Shown here one piece after another: positions 1 through 5,981 of a stretch of DNA of 6,404 nt. The notes under the pieces were generated by a model. It had not been told where the DNA came from and ran no database searches. It saw nothing but the letters and a program-made list of their open reading frames with translations. Source of the DNA: Gemmatimonadota bacterium (GTDB lineage Bacteria > Gemmatimonadota > Gemmatimonadetes > Longimicrobiales > Gaopeijiaceae). The position numbers and the translations under genes are program-made. Where the stretch lies: the NCBI GenBank assembly GCA_002731735.1, contig PCCM01000001.1, positions 5,645-12,048 of the forward strand, read 5' to 3'. The number at the start of each line of letters is the position of its first letter. Within the stretch, counting starts at the first letter, position 1.

Positions 1-510
1 GAGCCCGGCGTCACTTCGCGGATGGATAGTCCGGCACAGTCGGGTAGGACGCACTCCGACTGGGTGGCCGTGGCCACCACGGTTCCTGGGGGAGGCAGGG
101 CTGTCCTCGACGGTCTGCCGCTCTGGAAAGGTCCAGCCGGGCGGATCACCGCCATCGACATGAACACCGGCGAACATCTTTGGATGATCCCGAACGGTGA
201 CGCTTCACAGCAGGAGCAGGATAGAATCCGCAATCACCCGCTCCTTCAAGGCGTCGAAGGTGTGGAGGTGAACCGCGGACGTGGGTCGCACTCCACTATG
301 GTAGCGTCACCCACGTTGCTGTTCGCTACTGGCCAGACGGCCGACGGCGCCTGGAAACTCTTCGCCATCGACAAGCAGACCGGCGAACGGGTGGGAACCG
401 TGGACATCCCAGGCTCCACCAGATACGGAATGTCCAGTTGGTCGCACGAAGGTAAGCAGTACATCATCATCCAGTTGAATGACGGTCTGGCGGCGATGGC
501 GCTGCCGTAA
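1..510 (+). CDS. PQQ-dependent dehydrogenase (quinoprotein, glucose/alcohol dehydrogenase type), C-terminal part
   Basis: The reading frame is open from the first base of the window to TAA at 508-510, so only the last 169 residues are visible and the true start lies upstream; the ATG at 22 is internal. Seen: a propeller-blade tryptophan-docking type motif (RITAIDMNTGEHLWMIPNGD), a following IRNHPLLQGV segment, a second blade motif (KLFAIDKQTGERVGTV), and the closing blade ending YGMSSWSHEGKQYIIIQ. This order is characteristic of the C-terminus of PQQ-dependent membrane or periplasmic dehydrogenases, where an eight-bladed beta-propeller binds pyrroloquinoline quinone and oxidises sugars or alcohols, passing electrons to the respiratory chain. 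The PQQ- and calcium-binding residues and the signal peptide would be upstream and are not visible, so the substrate cannot be stated. The gene ends 34 bases before a strong terminator and is convergent with the polyketide operon. Confidence 0.85.
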   Translation, partial: EPGVTSRMDSPAQSGRTHSDWVAVATTVPGGGRAVLDGLPLWKGPAGRITAIDMNTGEHLWMIPNGDASQQEQDRIRNHPLLQGVEGVEVNRGRGSHSTMVASPTLLFATGQTADGAWKLFAIDKQTGERVGTVDIPGSTRYGMSSWSHEGKQYIIIQLNDGLAAMALP

Positions 511-520
511 CGTCTCAGTC

Positions 521-540
521 GGATCCCCTTCGGTGGATCC
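521..540. other. Short hairpin with UUCG tetraloop after the dehydrogenase gene
   Basis: GGATCC at 521-526 pairs with GGATCC at 535-540, and C528-G533 closes a TTCG loop (529-532), with one C-T mismatch at 527/534. On the plus-strand RNA this gives a C(UUCG)G tetraloop, an unusually stable cap. It lies 10 bases after the stop codon and 4 bases before the terminator stem. It probably stabilises the 3' end of the dehydrogenase mRNA or helps termination; the role is inference. Confidence 0.5.
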
Positions 541-544
541 CCAG

Positions 545-582
545 AAAAGCCCCGGGGGACTCGATGTCTCCGGGGTTTTTCT
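545..582. terminator. Bidirectional rho-independent terminator between convergent genes
   Basis: AAAAGCCCCGG at 545-555 pairs with CCGGGGTTTTT at 570-580 through one G-T wobble, and the stem continues inward with wobble pairs to 558/567 around an eight-base loop. The plus strand ends in TTTTTCT, a classic terminator for the dehydrogenase gene. Read on the minus strand, the same stem is followed by TTTTCT, so it can also end the polyketide operon whose stop codon is at 830. Confidence 0.85.
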
Positions 583-829
583 ATTCCCCCATCATCTACA
601 ACGAGTTCAGGGAACCGAAGTGAGAACAGCCGCGCGCAGCCCGGGAATCCTTAGAAGAAAAAGCCACCACCTCCTCCTCCCTGATGAGTCCCTGGAGATG
701 CACGACCTCCCTGAATCCGGACTCCGTCGCGAATGTGGCGAGTCCGAGCCCCAGTGTGAGCGCCACGCCGTCGAGCCCGTTCCGTCGGCAGGGAACTGTA
801 AGGGACCTAGAGAGGCGCTCTGTCGAGCT
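583..829. other. Intergenic stretch; no convincing gene, one minus-strand open stretch
   Basis: Between the terminator and the polyketide synthase stop codon no gene with a good start is visible. On the minus strand the frame of the synthase stays open for 77 codons past its TGA (829 down to a TAG at 598-596). An internal GTG at 766-764 would give 56 residues beginning with a hydrophobic stretch (VALTLGLGLATFA) and then TESGFREVVHLQGL. No Shine-Dalgarno site stands before this GTG. The hydrophobic-then-helical start is faintly like the N-terminus of FtsB/DivIC division proteins, but the coiled coil that should follow is missing. It could be a decayed gene fragment or chance. Confidence 0.3.
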
Positions 830-1921
830 TCAAGCCACCAGCATGGCCTCTACCACCAAGCCCGGGCCAAAGGCGAGGGCCACGCAAGGGAGCGCGGCGC
901 CCGCCTTCCGGAGCCGCTCCAAGATGAAGAGCACCGTGGGTGACGACATGTTTCCGTGGCTCCGGAGCACCTCCCGGGATACATCCAAGTGACCGTTCTC
1001 GAGAGCGAGGGCATCCTGCACGGCCCCTAGAATCCGCGGGCCGCCGGGATGTACGGCCCAACTCCCCACGTCTTCCATACGAAGCCCCTGATCCTGCAAC
1101 CAGCTTTCGAGCCACCCACCGAGGTTGGTCCGGATCAGCACGGGAACCTCAGCGGAGAGTGTCATGCGGAAGCCGTGGTCCCCGATGCGCCAGGACATGG
1201 CGTCGGCCGACATGGGCATGAGGAAGGTGCCCTGAGCCTGCACGCACCATCCGGGGGTCTCTCCATTCTGCGCGGGGGTGCCCACCACCGCCGCCGCGCC
1301 ATCCGCGAACAGAGTGTTGGCGACAACCATCTCCGAATTCCAACCATATGCGAAGTGAAGGCTGCATAGCTCGACGGCGCAGAGGAGAACCCGTGCCTCC
1401 GCCTCTTGAGCCTGCGACGCGGCCACTCGCAACCCGTTGAGGGCCCCGTGGCACCCCATGAATCCGACGTGGGTGCGATGCACCGTGCGCTGGAGCCCCA
1501 GAGCGTCGATGAGAACGGCGTCGATACCCGGCGAGAAGAAGCCTGTACACGACACGGTGACCAGATGGGTGATGGCCTCCACGGGGGTGGATGCGTCCTT
1601 CAGAGCCCGTCGCGCCGCCAACTCGGCAAGAGGCGGGGCTTCGGCTTCGTACCAGGCCATGCGCTCGCCCGTGGTGGGCCCGCGATCGTCCGGGCCGCTG
1701 GCGACTGGATAGAATGGCACCCGCTCCTCGAGTACTCCCTGGTCAGCTCGCAGCACCACGGTGTTGCGGGTCTCCACACCGGAGCGGCCATAGAGCCTTC
1801 GGAGAGCGCGCGCCTGCCTGGCGTCGGCCGCGCAGAAAGCCGGGCTCAACTCTGCAGCATCGCTCTGCTCCAGGACGCCGGGTGGAACGGCGGTGCCGAG
1901 GCCCGACAAGTGGAGGTTCAC
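830..1921 (-). CDS. Type III polyketide synthase (chalcone/stilbene synthase family)
   Basis: This 363-residue protein has the usual length of a type III PKS, a homodimeric thiolase-fold enzyme that extends an acyl-CoA starter with malonyl-CoA and cyclises the chain. The catalytic triad is visible: Cys157 in GFMGCHGALNG, His291 in WAVHPGGPRIL, Asn324 in SHGNMSSPTVLF. Also present are VSCTGFFSPGID (121-133 region), the gatekeeper-type Phe205 in LFADGAAAVV, and the AFGPG loop at 350-354. GTG at 1921-1919 is chosen as start: it overlaps the preceding gene's TAG by one base (TAGTG), has GGAAGG five bases upstream, and the protein then begins directly with the conserved LSGLGTAVPP. A longer in-frame start at 2107 would overlap the oxidoreductase gene and add an Arg/Pro-rich tail unlike the family. 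It is the last gene of the operon. Starter, chain length and cyclisation mode cannot be deduced; alkylresorcinol or alkylpyrone products are possibilities. Confidence 0.93.
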   Translation of the reverse strand: MNLHLSGLGTAVPPGVLEQSDAAELSPAFCAADARQARALRRLYGRSGVETRNTVVLRADQGVLEERVPFYPVASGPDDRGPTTGERMAWYEAEAPPLAELAARRALKDASTPVEAITHLVTVSCTGFFSPGIDAVLIDALGLQRTVHRTHVGFMGCHGALNGLRVAASQAQEAEARVLLCAVELCSLHFAYGWNSEMVVANTLFADGAAAVVGTPAQNGETPGWCVQAQGTFLMPMSADAMSWRIGDHGFRMTLSAEVPVLIRTNLGGWLESWLQDQGLRMEDVGSWAVHPGGPRILGAVQDALALENGHLDVSREVLRSHGNMSSPTVLFILERLRKAGAALPCVALAFGPGLVVEAMLVA

Positions 1922-3102
1922 TAGGCCCTTCCTCTTCGAAGGTGTGTGGTTACCGAAGTGTGCATCACCAGGGGACGGGCTAAGGCTGGCGCGGTGCCGA
2001 GGACGCGTACAACCGTACGTGCCATCCAGGGGCGCCGTAGGCCCCATGCCACCATCCGGCAGACACGCTGACCGCGCCGAATCCGGCGGCGGTGCACCTG
2101 GGCCCACCGGTGTACCAGCGCATCATCCCAACGTCGCACGCCGTCGTGCACCAGGGGCGCCAGCGCTAGCGCCCCCCACAGCGCCCATCCCATACCCTCA
2201 CCCGTGAAGGGCTCAACATACCCTGCGGCATCACCCACTAGGAACAGGCGCTCCTCCCCGAGCGAGGAGAGTCGTCGCGTGAGGGGCGGTGTGCCCTTCC
2301 ACCCGCGGTGGATCCTCTCAGGGAGCGGCGGCATACCGGCCCCCTCCAGGTGCGCTCGCACTGCACGATCCGGCGATCCGTACCGCCGCACAAATTCGGA
2401 GTCCAAGGCGGCGGCGGCGTTGAGACGTTCGTCCTCTTGGCGCACCAGCCCCACGTATCCCGCACGCCCCACCACCATGTGCACGGCGCCAGGCCCGTAC
2501 CCGGCGGCGCTGCCTTCCAACACCGCGCCCACCCCCACGCGGGACCCCGCCCGAACCATAGCGAGGGGTACAGGGCCCGCCAGGGTCGGGGAGCGCAGGC
2601 CGTGCAGGCCCGCTGCGGACACCACCACACGGGCCCGGACGTTCTGCGCCCCACCACCGCCCCGGACCGTGAGGGTCCGCTCTCCGTTGCGCACCGGCCC
2701 CAACTCCGCGGAAGCTCCCTGTACGAATACGACGCCCCTATCCACTGCTGCCCGTACCAGTGCTTGGTCTAGGGCCTCTCGGGACAGTGCGACCGACTCG
2801 CGCAGGGCCACATGAGCGGTCCTCCCCCATCCCGTCATCCGGAGCTCGCTCAGCCGTGGCGCGCACGCACGCGCCACCAGCCCGTCCAGGCCCGCGTGGG
2901 CCAACGCCCCCTGCGCCGCCTCATTCAGGCAGGCGCCACAGACCTTCCATCGCGGGAAGGTCTGGCGTTCCACGAGGAGAACGTCACAACCCCTGCGGCC
3001 AAGCTCCAACGCTACCATCGCACCGGCAAGCCCGGCACCCACCACCACCACATCCCAAGGGCGTTCGCCCAGGTCGGTCGGGACCCCCGCGGCGCCGGTC
3101 AC
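1921..3102 (-). CDS. FAD-dependent oxidoreductase, geranylgeranyl-reductase/aromatic hydroxylase-like
   Basis: A 393-residue flavoprotein. Seen: an N-terminal dinucleotide-binding fold VVVVGAGLAG (18-27) ending in an acidic residue at LLVE (42-45), then FPRWKVCGACLN (49-59), typical of the geranylgeranyl reductase and related FAD monooxygenase group, and LFLVGDAAG with GDAAG at 290-294 followed by EPFTGEGMGWAL, the second FAD-contacting motif. The arginine-rich C-terminus (about 320-393) has no clear signature. In polyketide operons of this type such proteins hydroxylate or oxidise the aromatic ring, as SrsC does for alkylresorcinol; reduction of a prenyl or acyl chain is the alternative. GTG at 3102 is chosen because GGAGGAGG sits directly upstream and GTGA overlaps the methyltransferase stop by four bases. 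ATGs at 3138 and 3114 are possible, but they overlap more and lack a comparable site. Confidence 0.88.
   Translation of the reverse strand: MTGAAGVPTDLGERPWDVVVVGAGLAGAMVALELGRRGCDVLLVERQTFPRWKVCGACLNEAAQGALAHAGLDGLVARACAPRLSELRMTGWGRTAHVALRESVALSREALDQALVRAAVDRGVVFVQGASAELGPVRNGERTLTVRGGGGAQNVRARVVVSAAGLHGLRSPTLAGPVPLAMVRAGSRVGVGAVLEGSAAGYGPGAVHMVVGRAGYVGLVRQEDERLNAAAALDSEFVRRYGSPDRAVRAHLEGAGMPPLPERIHRGWKGTPPLTRRLSSLGEERLFLVGDAAGYVEPFTGEGMGWALWGALALAPLVHDGVRRWDDALVHRWAQVHRRRIRRGQRVCRMVAWGLRRPWMARTVVRVLGTAPALARPLVMHTSVTTHLRRGRA
1927..1935 (-). promoter_or_regulatory. Shine-Dalgarno site for the type III PKS
   Basis: AGAGGAAGG on the minus strand; the GGAAGG part stands five bases before the GTG at 1921. 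It lies inside the end of the oxidoreductase gene and supports the short GTG start over the in-frame GTG at 2107. Confidence 0.7.
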
Positions 3103-3776
3103 GGCCTCCTCCATCTGAGAATGAACCGCTCCGGCCAACCTCGCTGGACGACAGCGCCCACGTAACCGGCCTCGGCGGCCATGGTCCGTACCTCAGATAA
3201 TGTGAAGGCGGCGCGAACGGAACGGGGACCGTCCACGCGGGCAACATCGGACCTGGACAGGAGTCGGAGTCCAGACCACGCCAGCACGTATCCGAGTGTT
3301 CCCCGCAACAGGTCCTGCACCAACACTCGGTGGCCCGCCTCGGACATGGCCCTCAGAAGGCCGACGGCATCCTCACGCGCAAGGTGGTGATGGAACAGAG
3401 ACGAGCACACCAGGTCGTAGCCACCTGGAAGGCCTTCGGCCAAAACGTCTCGGTCAAAGAAGTCCGCTTCAACGCCCCGCCGTTCGGCCTCGCGGCGGGC
3501 ATGCTCCAACGCTACGGGGCTCGAGTCGCACCCGTGGACCGCCAGCGTAACACCCGCCCGATGCGCCCGGCTGGCCACATCGACCATCACGTCTCCTCCT
3601 CCACAAGCGACGTCCAGAAGCCGCAGCGGCAGACCCACTCCCCGGTCGTGGCTGATTCGGCTCATATGGAGGACCTCCCGCCATACTCTTGCGGCCACCA
3701 GCGAGACCCGGTTCACGCGCGCCAGCGCCCTGAGAGCCGTGACGTGTCGCGTTGGATCGAGATCCTCCGCGTCCAT
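3099..3776 (-). CDS. SAM-dependent class I methyltransferase
   Basis: A 225-residue Rossmann-fold methyltransferase. Motif I is LLDVACGGGD (53-62), the SAM-ribose acidic residue is Asp84 in HGCDSSPVALEHA, the adenine-side acidic residue is around Asp108-Asp110 (FFDRD), and motif IV is YDLVCSSLFHHHL (120-132). The C-terminal part (AFTLSEVRTMAAEAGY, 190-205) matches the substrate-side region of UbiE/COQ5-like enzymes. As first gene of the operon with a flavoprotein and a type III PKS, it most likely O- or C-methylates the polyketide, like SrsB in the Streptomyces alkylresorcinol pathway. ATG at 3776 has GGGAG nine bases upstream. The frame stays open further upstream and encodes GRHREPEL just before this Met, which reads like conserved protein, so translation may start at an upstream non-ATG codon such as CTG at 3815. 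The stop overlaps the next gene by four bases. Confidence 0.88.
   Translation of the reverse strand: MDAEDLDPTRHVTALRALARVNRVSLVAARVWREVLHMSRISHDRGVGLPLRLLDVACGGGDVMVDVASRAHRAGVTLAVHGCDSSPVALEHARREAERRGVEADFFDRDVLAEGLPGGYDLVCSSLFHHHLAREDAVGLLRAMSEAGHRVLVQDLLRGTLGYVLAWSGLRLLSRSDVARVDGPRSVRAAFTLSEVRTMAAEAGYVGAVVQRGWPERFILRWRRP
3105..3112 (-). promoter_or_regulatory. Shine-Dalgarno site for the FAD oxidoreductase
   Basis: GGAGGAGG on the minus strand, with GGAGG five bases before the GTG at 3102. It lies within the last codons of the methyltransferase gene, consistent with translational coupling, and argues for GTG rather than the ATGs at 3114 or 3138. Confidence 0.65.
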
Positions 3777-3859
3777 GAGCTCGGGCTCCCGATGCCGGCC
3801 GTCTAAGTAGGGCAGCTTAAGACCTCGCGTTCCCGCCCAAAGGAGCCGGAAGGATTTCT

Positions 3860-4060
3860 GTGGCTGTCATGTCCTGCCAGGTCTGTGTTTCACGCTCGGG
3901 CCAGAATCAAGTGATGGCCGGTCACGGTGCCGTGCCCCCCGTCCCATGTCAATCCCGGCGCCCACCTGACGGTAGCGATACGGCTAAGGGCCAACTCAAG
4001 GCCATGCGCAGCGCAGGGGATCACCTCGTCAAGGGGAAGCGGAGCGGGACGCTCGCGTGA
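3860..4060 (+). CDS. Possible small hypothetical protein (66 aa), weak
   Basis: I do not recognise this. A GTG at 3860 has AAGGA five bases upstream and opens 66 codons to TGA at 4058-4060, six bases before the next possible start at 4067. The product is basic and polar, has three cysteines in its first half (MSCQVC near the N-terminus, VPCQSRR later), and has no signal peptide, membrane segment or known motif. Third-position G/C is only moderate compared with the neighbours. It lies in the divergent intergenic region, where promoters for both directions must be found, so it may well be non-coding. The ribosome site and the close spacing to the next frame are the only support. Confidence 0.2.
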   Translation: MAVMSCQVCVSRSGQNQVMAGHGAVPPVPCQSRRPPDGSDTAKGQLKAMRSAGDHLVKGKRSGTLA

Positions 4061-4066
4061 GGCCTC

Positions 4067-4282
4067 GTGTTGACCGCTCTGGCCGGGTGCCTCACGTTAC
4101 CCCGGACCGTCCAAGAGCCTCCGCCCTTTCCTGCCCCTGAATCCCACGATGTGATGCCGGAAGAGATCCCCAACGATGGCTCCGACAACTCCCGATTTCG
4201 CACCACGCTCATCCGAGTGATCATCGTGCAGGTCGTCGCGCTCGGCCTGCTCCTATTGCTACAGCTCCGCTACCAACCATGA
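4067..4282 (+). CDS. Small single-pass membrane protein upstream of the symporter
   Basis: The C-terminal half carries one clear membrane helix, LIRVIIVQVVALGLLLLLQL, preceded by a polar stretch (EEIPNDGSDNSRFRTT) and ended by RYQP. A polar N-terminus, a single helix and a very short basic tail suit a small inner-membrane protein. From GTG at 4067 (GAGG four bases upstream) it has 71 residues; from ATG at 4154 it has 42 and would consist of little more than the polar segment and the helix. The first part from 4067 (proline-rich, LTLPRTVQEPPPFPAPE) is less protein-like, so the shorter form is a serious alternative. It ends 19 bases before the symporter start, connected by a mini-ORF, which suggests co-expression and possibly a small accessory subunit of the transporter. 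Function unknown. Confidence 0.5.
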   Translation: MLTALAGCLTLPRTVQEPPPFPAPESHDVMPEEIPNDGSDNSRFRTTLIRVIIVQVVALGLLLLLQLRYQP

Positions 4283-4302
4283 CCGGTGCCCCCGTCCGCT
4301 AA
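4279..4302 (+). promoter_or_regulatory. Seven-codon mini-ORF linking two genes (stop-start relay)
   Basis: ATG at 4279 overlaps the TGA of the small membrane protein (ATGA) and opens a seven-residue frame, MTGAPVR, whose TAA at 4300-4302 overlaps the symporter ATG (TAATG). No Shine-Dalgarno sequence is visible before the symporter start (the preceding bases are C-rich), so ribosomes may reach it by termination-reinitiation across this frame. The arrangement is seen directly; the coupling role is inferred. Confidence 0.4.
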
Positions 4303-5972
4303 TGCACTGGATCAACTGGCTGATCGTTGGCGCCTACGTGGCCTGGGTTGTCGTGGACGGCATCCGGAAGTCGAAGGACACCGACACGGTCTCGGGCTAC
4401 TTCCTAGCCAACAAAAGCCTGTCGTGGTGGGTCGTAGGTCTCTCGGTGATGGCGACTCAGCTCTCCGCGGTCACGATGATCGGCACGCCAGGCCAGGGCG
4501 CCACGGACGGCATGCGCTTCATCCAGCTGTACCTAGGGCTCCCACTCGCGATGGTGATCCTCGGCGTGACAATCGTCCCGCTACTACACGGGGCGGGCGT
4601 CTACACCGCGTACGAGTACTTAGAGCGCCGCTTCGACTCCAGGACGCGCTCGCTAACCTCGTTCCTCTTCCTGATCTCTCGGGGGCTCTCGGCCGGGGCC
4701 ATCATGGCGGCTCCGGGGGTGGTCTTCAGCGCGGTCTTCGGGATTCCCCTCGTGTGGGCGGTGGCGCTCATCGGCATCCCCACAGTGATCTACACGATGA
4801 TCGGCGGGGTTCAGGCCGTCGCGTGGGCCGACGTGAAACAGATGGTCCTGATCGTCATCGCGCTCGTCGCGATCATGATCGTGCTCATCGTGAAGATGCC
4901 CGTGAATCCCGACGAAGCGCTCAGGATCGCCGGGGCCACAGGCCGGCTCGAGGTGTTCGATTTCTCGTTCGACCTGAGCGAGCGGTACACGTTCTGGTCG
5001 GGCGTGATCGGCGGGACGTTCCTGATGCTGTCGTACTTCGGGACCGACCAGAGCCAGGTGCAGCGCTATCTCGCCGCTAAATCCGTCGGTCAGGCGAAGA
5101 GTTCGCTGCTCATGAGCGCGTACTGGAAGATCCCACTACAGGCGCTCGTGCTCATGGTGGGAGTTGGGGTATTCGTCTACTACCAGTTCGTGCGTCCACC
5201 CCTCCTCTACAACCCGGCGCAGGAGGCCGCGGTGGTGGCCGAGCGCGGCCCCACCTACGACGCGCTACAAAACGATTACGCCGAGGCCTTCACACTTCGG
5301 CAGGAGGCTGCGCAGGCGGTCGCGGATGCATCCGGCGACGCTGCAACCGCGGCGATGGACGTGTTCGTCGCACGGGAGGCCGACATCCAAACGATCCGCG
5401 GTGAGGCGCTCGCCATGGTCGAAGACGTCACCGGCGAGGCCTCGGGGGACACCAACTACATCTTCCCACGCTTCGTGCTGTCCGAGCTTCCCATCGGGCT
5501 CGCGGGCATCTTCATCGCGGGGGTCTTCGCGGCAGCCATGTCGAGTATCGCCGCAGAGCTCAACGCGCTCTCGACCGCATCCGTTATCGACTTCTACAGG
5601 CGGTGGATGAAGCCCGACGCCGACGACGCGCACTACCTCGCCGTGTCGAAGGGTGCGACGGCTTTCTGGGGATTGTTCGCGTGTGTGGTGGCCACTTATG
5701 CCGCGACGCTGGGCTCGCTGATCGAGGTCGTGAACCGCTTCGGGTCATTCTTCTACGGCTCGATCTTGGGTGTCTTCCTTCTCGCGATGGTGCCCGGAGC
5801 CAAGGCGCCCGGGGCGTACTACGGACTGATCATCGGGATGGGCACCGTGGGTTTTGTCGCCTTCGGCACGAGCATCGAGTACCTCTGGCAGAACGTCATC
5901 GGCGCTGTGGTGGTGTTGCTCGTCGGTGTGCCGCTCAGCCGATTCATCGGAGGCGACCTAGAAGGCTCTTGA
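4302..5972 (+). CDS. Sodium:solute symporter (SSS/SLC5 family)
   Basis: A 556-residue inner-membrane transporter with about 13 predicted helices: roughly 3-21, 41-62, 75-95, 119-140, 146-168, 178-198, 230-250, 275-296, 394-418, 449-472, 480-498, 503-522 and 529-548. Family marks are GYFLANKSLSWWVVGLSVMA (32-51), TAYEYLERRF (102-111), and AAAMSSIAAELNALSTASVIDFYRR (410-434), in which Ala411, Ser414 and Ser415 match the spacing of the second sodium site of vSGLT (A361, S364, S365). Substrates of this family include sugars, amino acids, carboxylates and vitamins; none can be named here. An insertion of about 90 mostly charged, Ala/Glu-rich residues (298-388), probably helical, separates two membrane segments. 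ATG at 4302 gives the usual MHWINWLIV start immediately before helix 1. The last codons (EGS and stop) lie in the left arm of a 19-base inverted repeat, so the natural C-terminus may have been replaced by an insertion. Confidence 0.92.
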   Translation: MHWINWLIVGAYVAWVVVDGIRKSKDTDTVSGYFLANKSLSWWVVGLSVMATQLSAVTMIGTPGQGATDGMRFIQLYLGLPLAMVILGVTIVPLLHGAGVYTAYEYLERRFDSRTRSLTSFLFLISRGLSAGAIMAAPGVVFSAVFGIPLVWAVALIGIPTVIYTMIGGVQAVAWADVKQMVLIVIALVAIMIVLIVKMPVNPDEALRIAGATGRLEVFDFSFDLSERYTFWSGVIGGTFLMLSYFGTDQSQVQRYLAAKSVGQAKSSLLMSAYWKIPLQALVLMVGVGVFVYYQFVRPPLLYNPAQEAAVVAERGPTYDALQNDYAEAFTLRQEAAQAVADASGDAATAAMDVFVAREADIQTIRGEALAMVEDVTGEASGDTNYIFPRFVLSELPIGLAGIFIAGVFAAAMSSIAAELNALSTASVIDFYRRWMKPDADDAHYLAVSKGATAFWGLFACVVATYAATLGSLIEVVNRFGSFFYGSILGVFLLAMVPGAKAPGAYYGLIIGMGTVGFVAFGTSIEYLWQNVIGAVVVLLVGVPLSRFIGGDLEGS

Positions 5973-5977
5973 AGGAG
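5959..5977 (+). repeat. Left arm of perfect 19-base inverted repeat
   Basis: Identical to the reverse complement of 6167-6185. It overlaps the last codons and the stop codon (5970-5972) of the symporter and also supplies the AAGGAG (5972-5977) that stands in front of a possible GTG start at 5982. Confidence 0.85.
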
Positions 5978-5981
5978 TACA

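Noticed and set aside
246..470. A 74-codon minus-strand frame inside the PQQ dehydrogenase
   Set aside because: It is antisense to a well-supported propeller domain and carries no recognisable feature.
1922..2107. A longer N-terminus for the type III PKS starting at GTG 2107
   Set aside because: It would overlap the oxidoreductase gene by about 190 bases and add a 62-residue tail unlike the family; the GTG at 1921 has a strong Shine-Dalgarno site and the expected protein start.
3795..3832. A possible ECF-type promoter for the polyketide operon (GGAAC, 17 bases, CCTAC on the minus strand)
   Set aside because: The match is short and the -10 part is not typical; such matches are common in GC-rich DNA and nothing independent supports it.
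3777..4066. tRNA, riboswitch or CRISPR in the divergent intergenic region
   Set aside because: I looked for cloverleaf arms, repeated spacers and known leader motifs by eye and saw none.
4067..4093. A lipoprotein signal (LAGC) at the start of the small membrane protein
   Set aside because: Only a few residues precede the cysteine and there is no positively charged n-region; the real hydrophobic helix is at the C-terminus.
4286..5080. A 264-codon plus-strand open frame rich in Arg, Gly and His overlapping the symporter
   Set aside because: It lies in a shifted frame over the clear symporter gene; its Arg/His/Gly-rich composition is the usual shadow of a GC-rich gene and it shows no motif.
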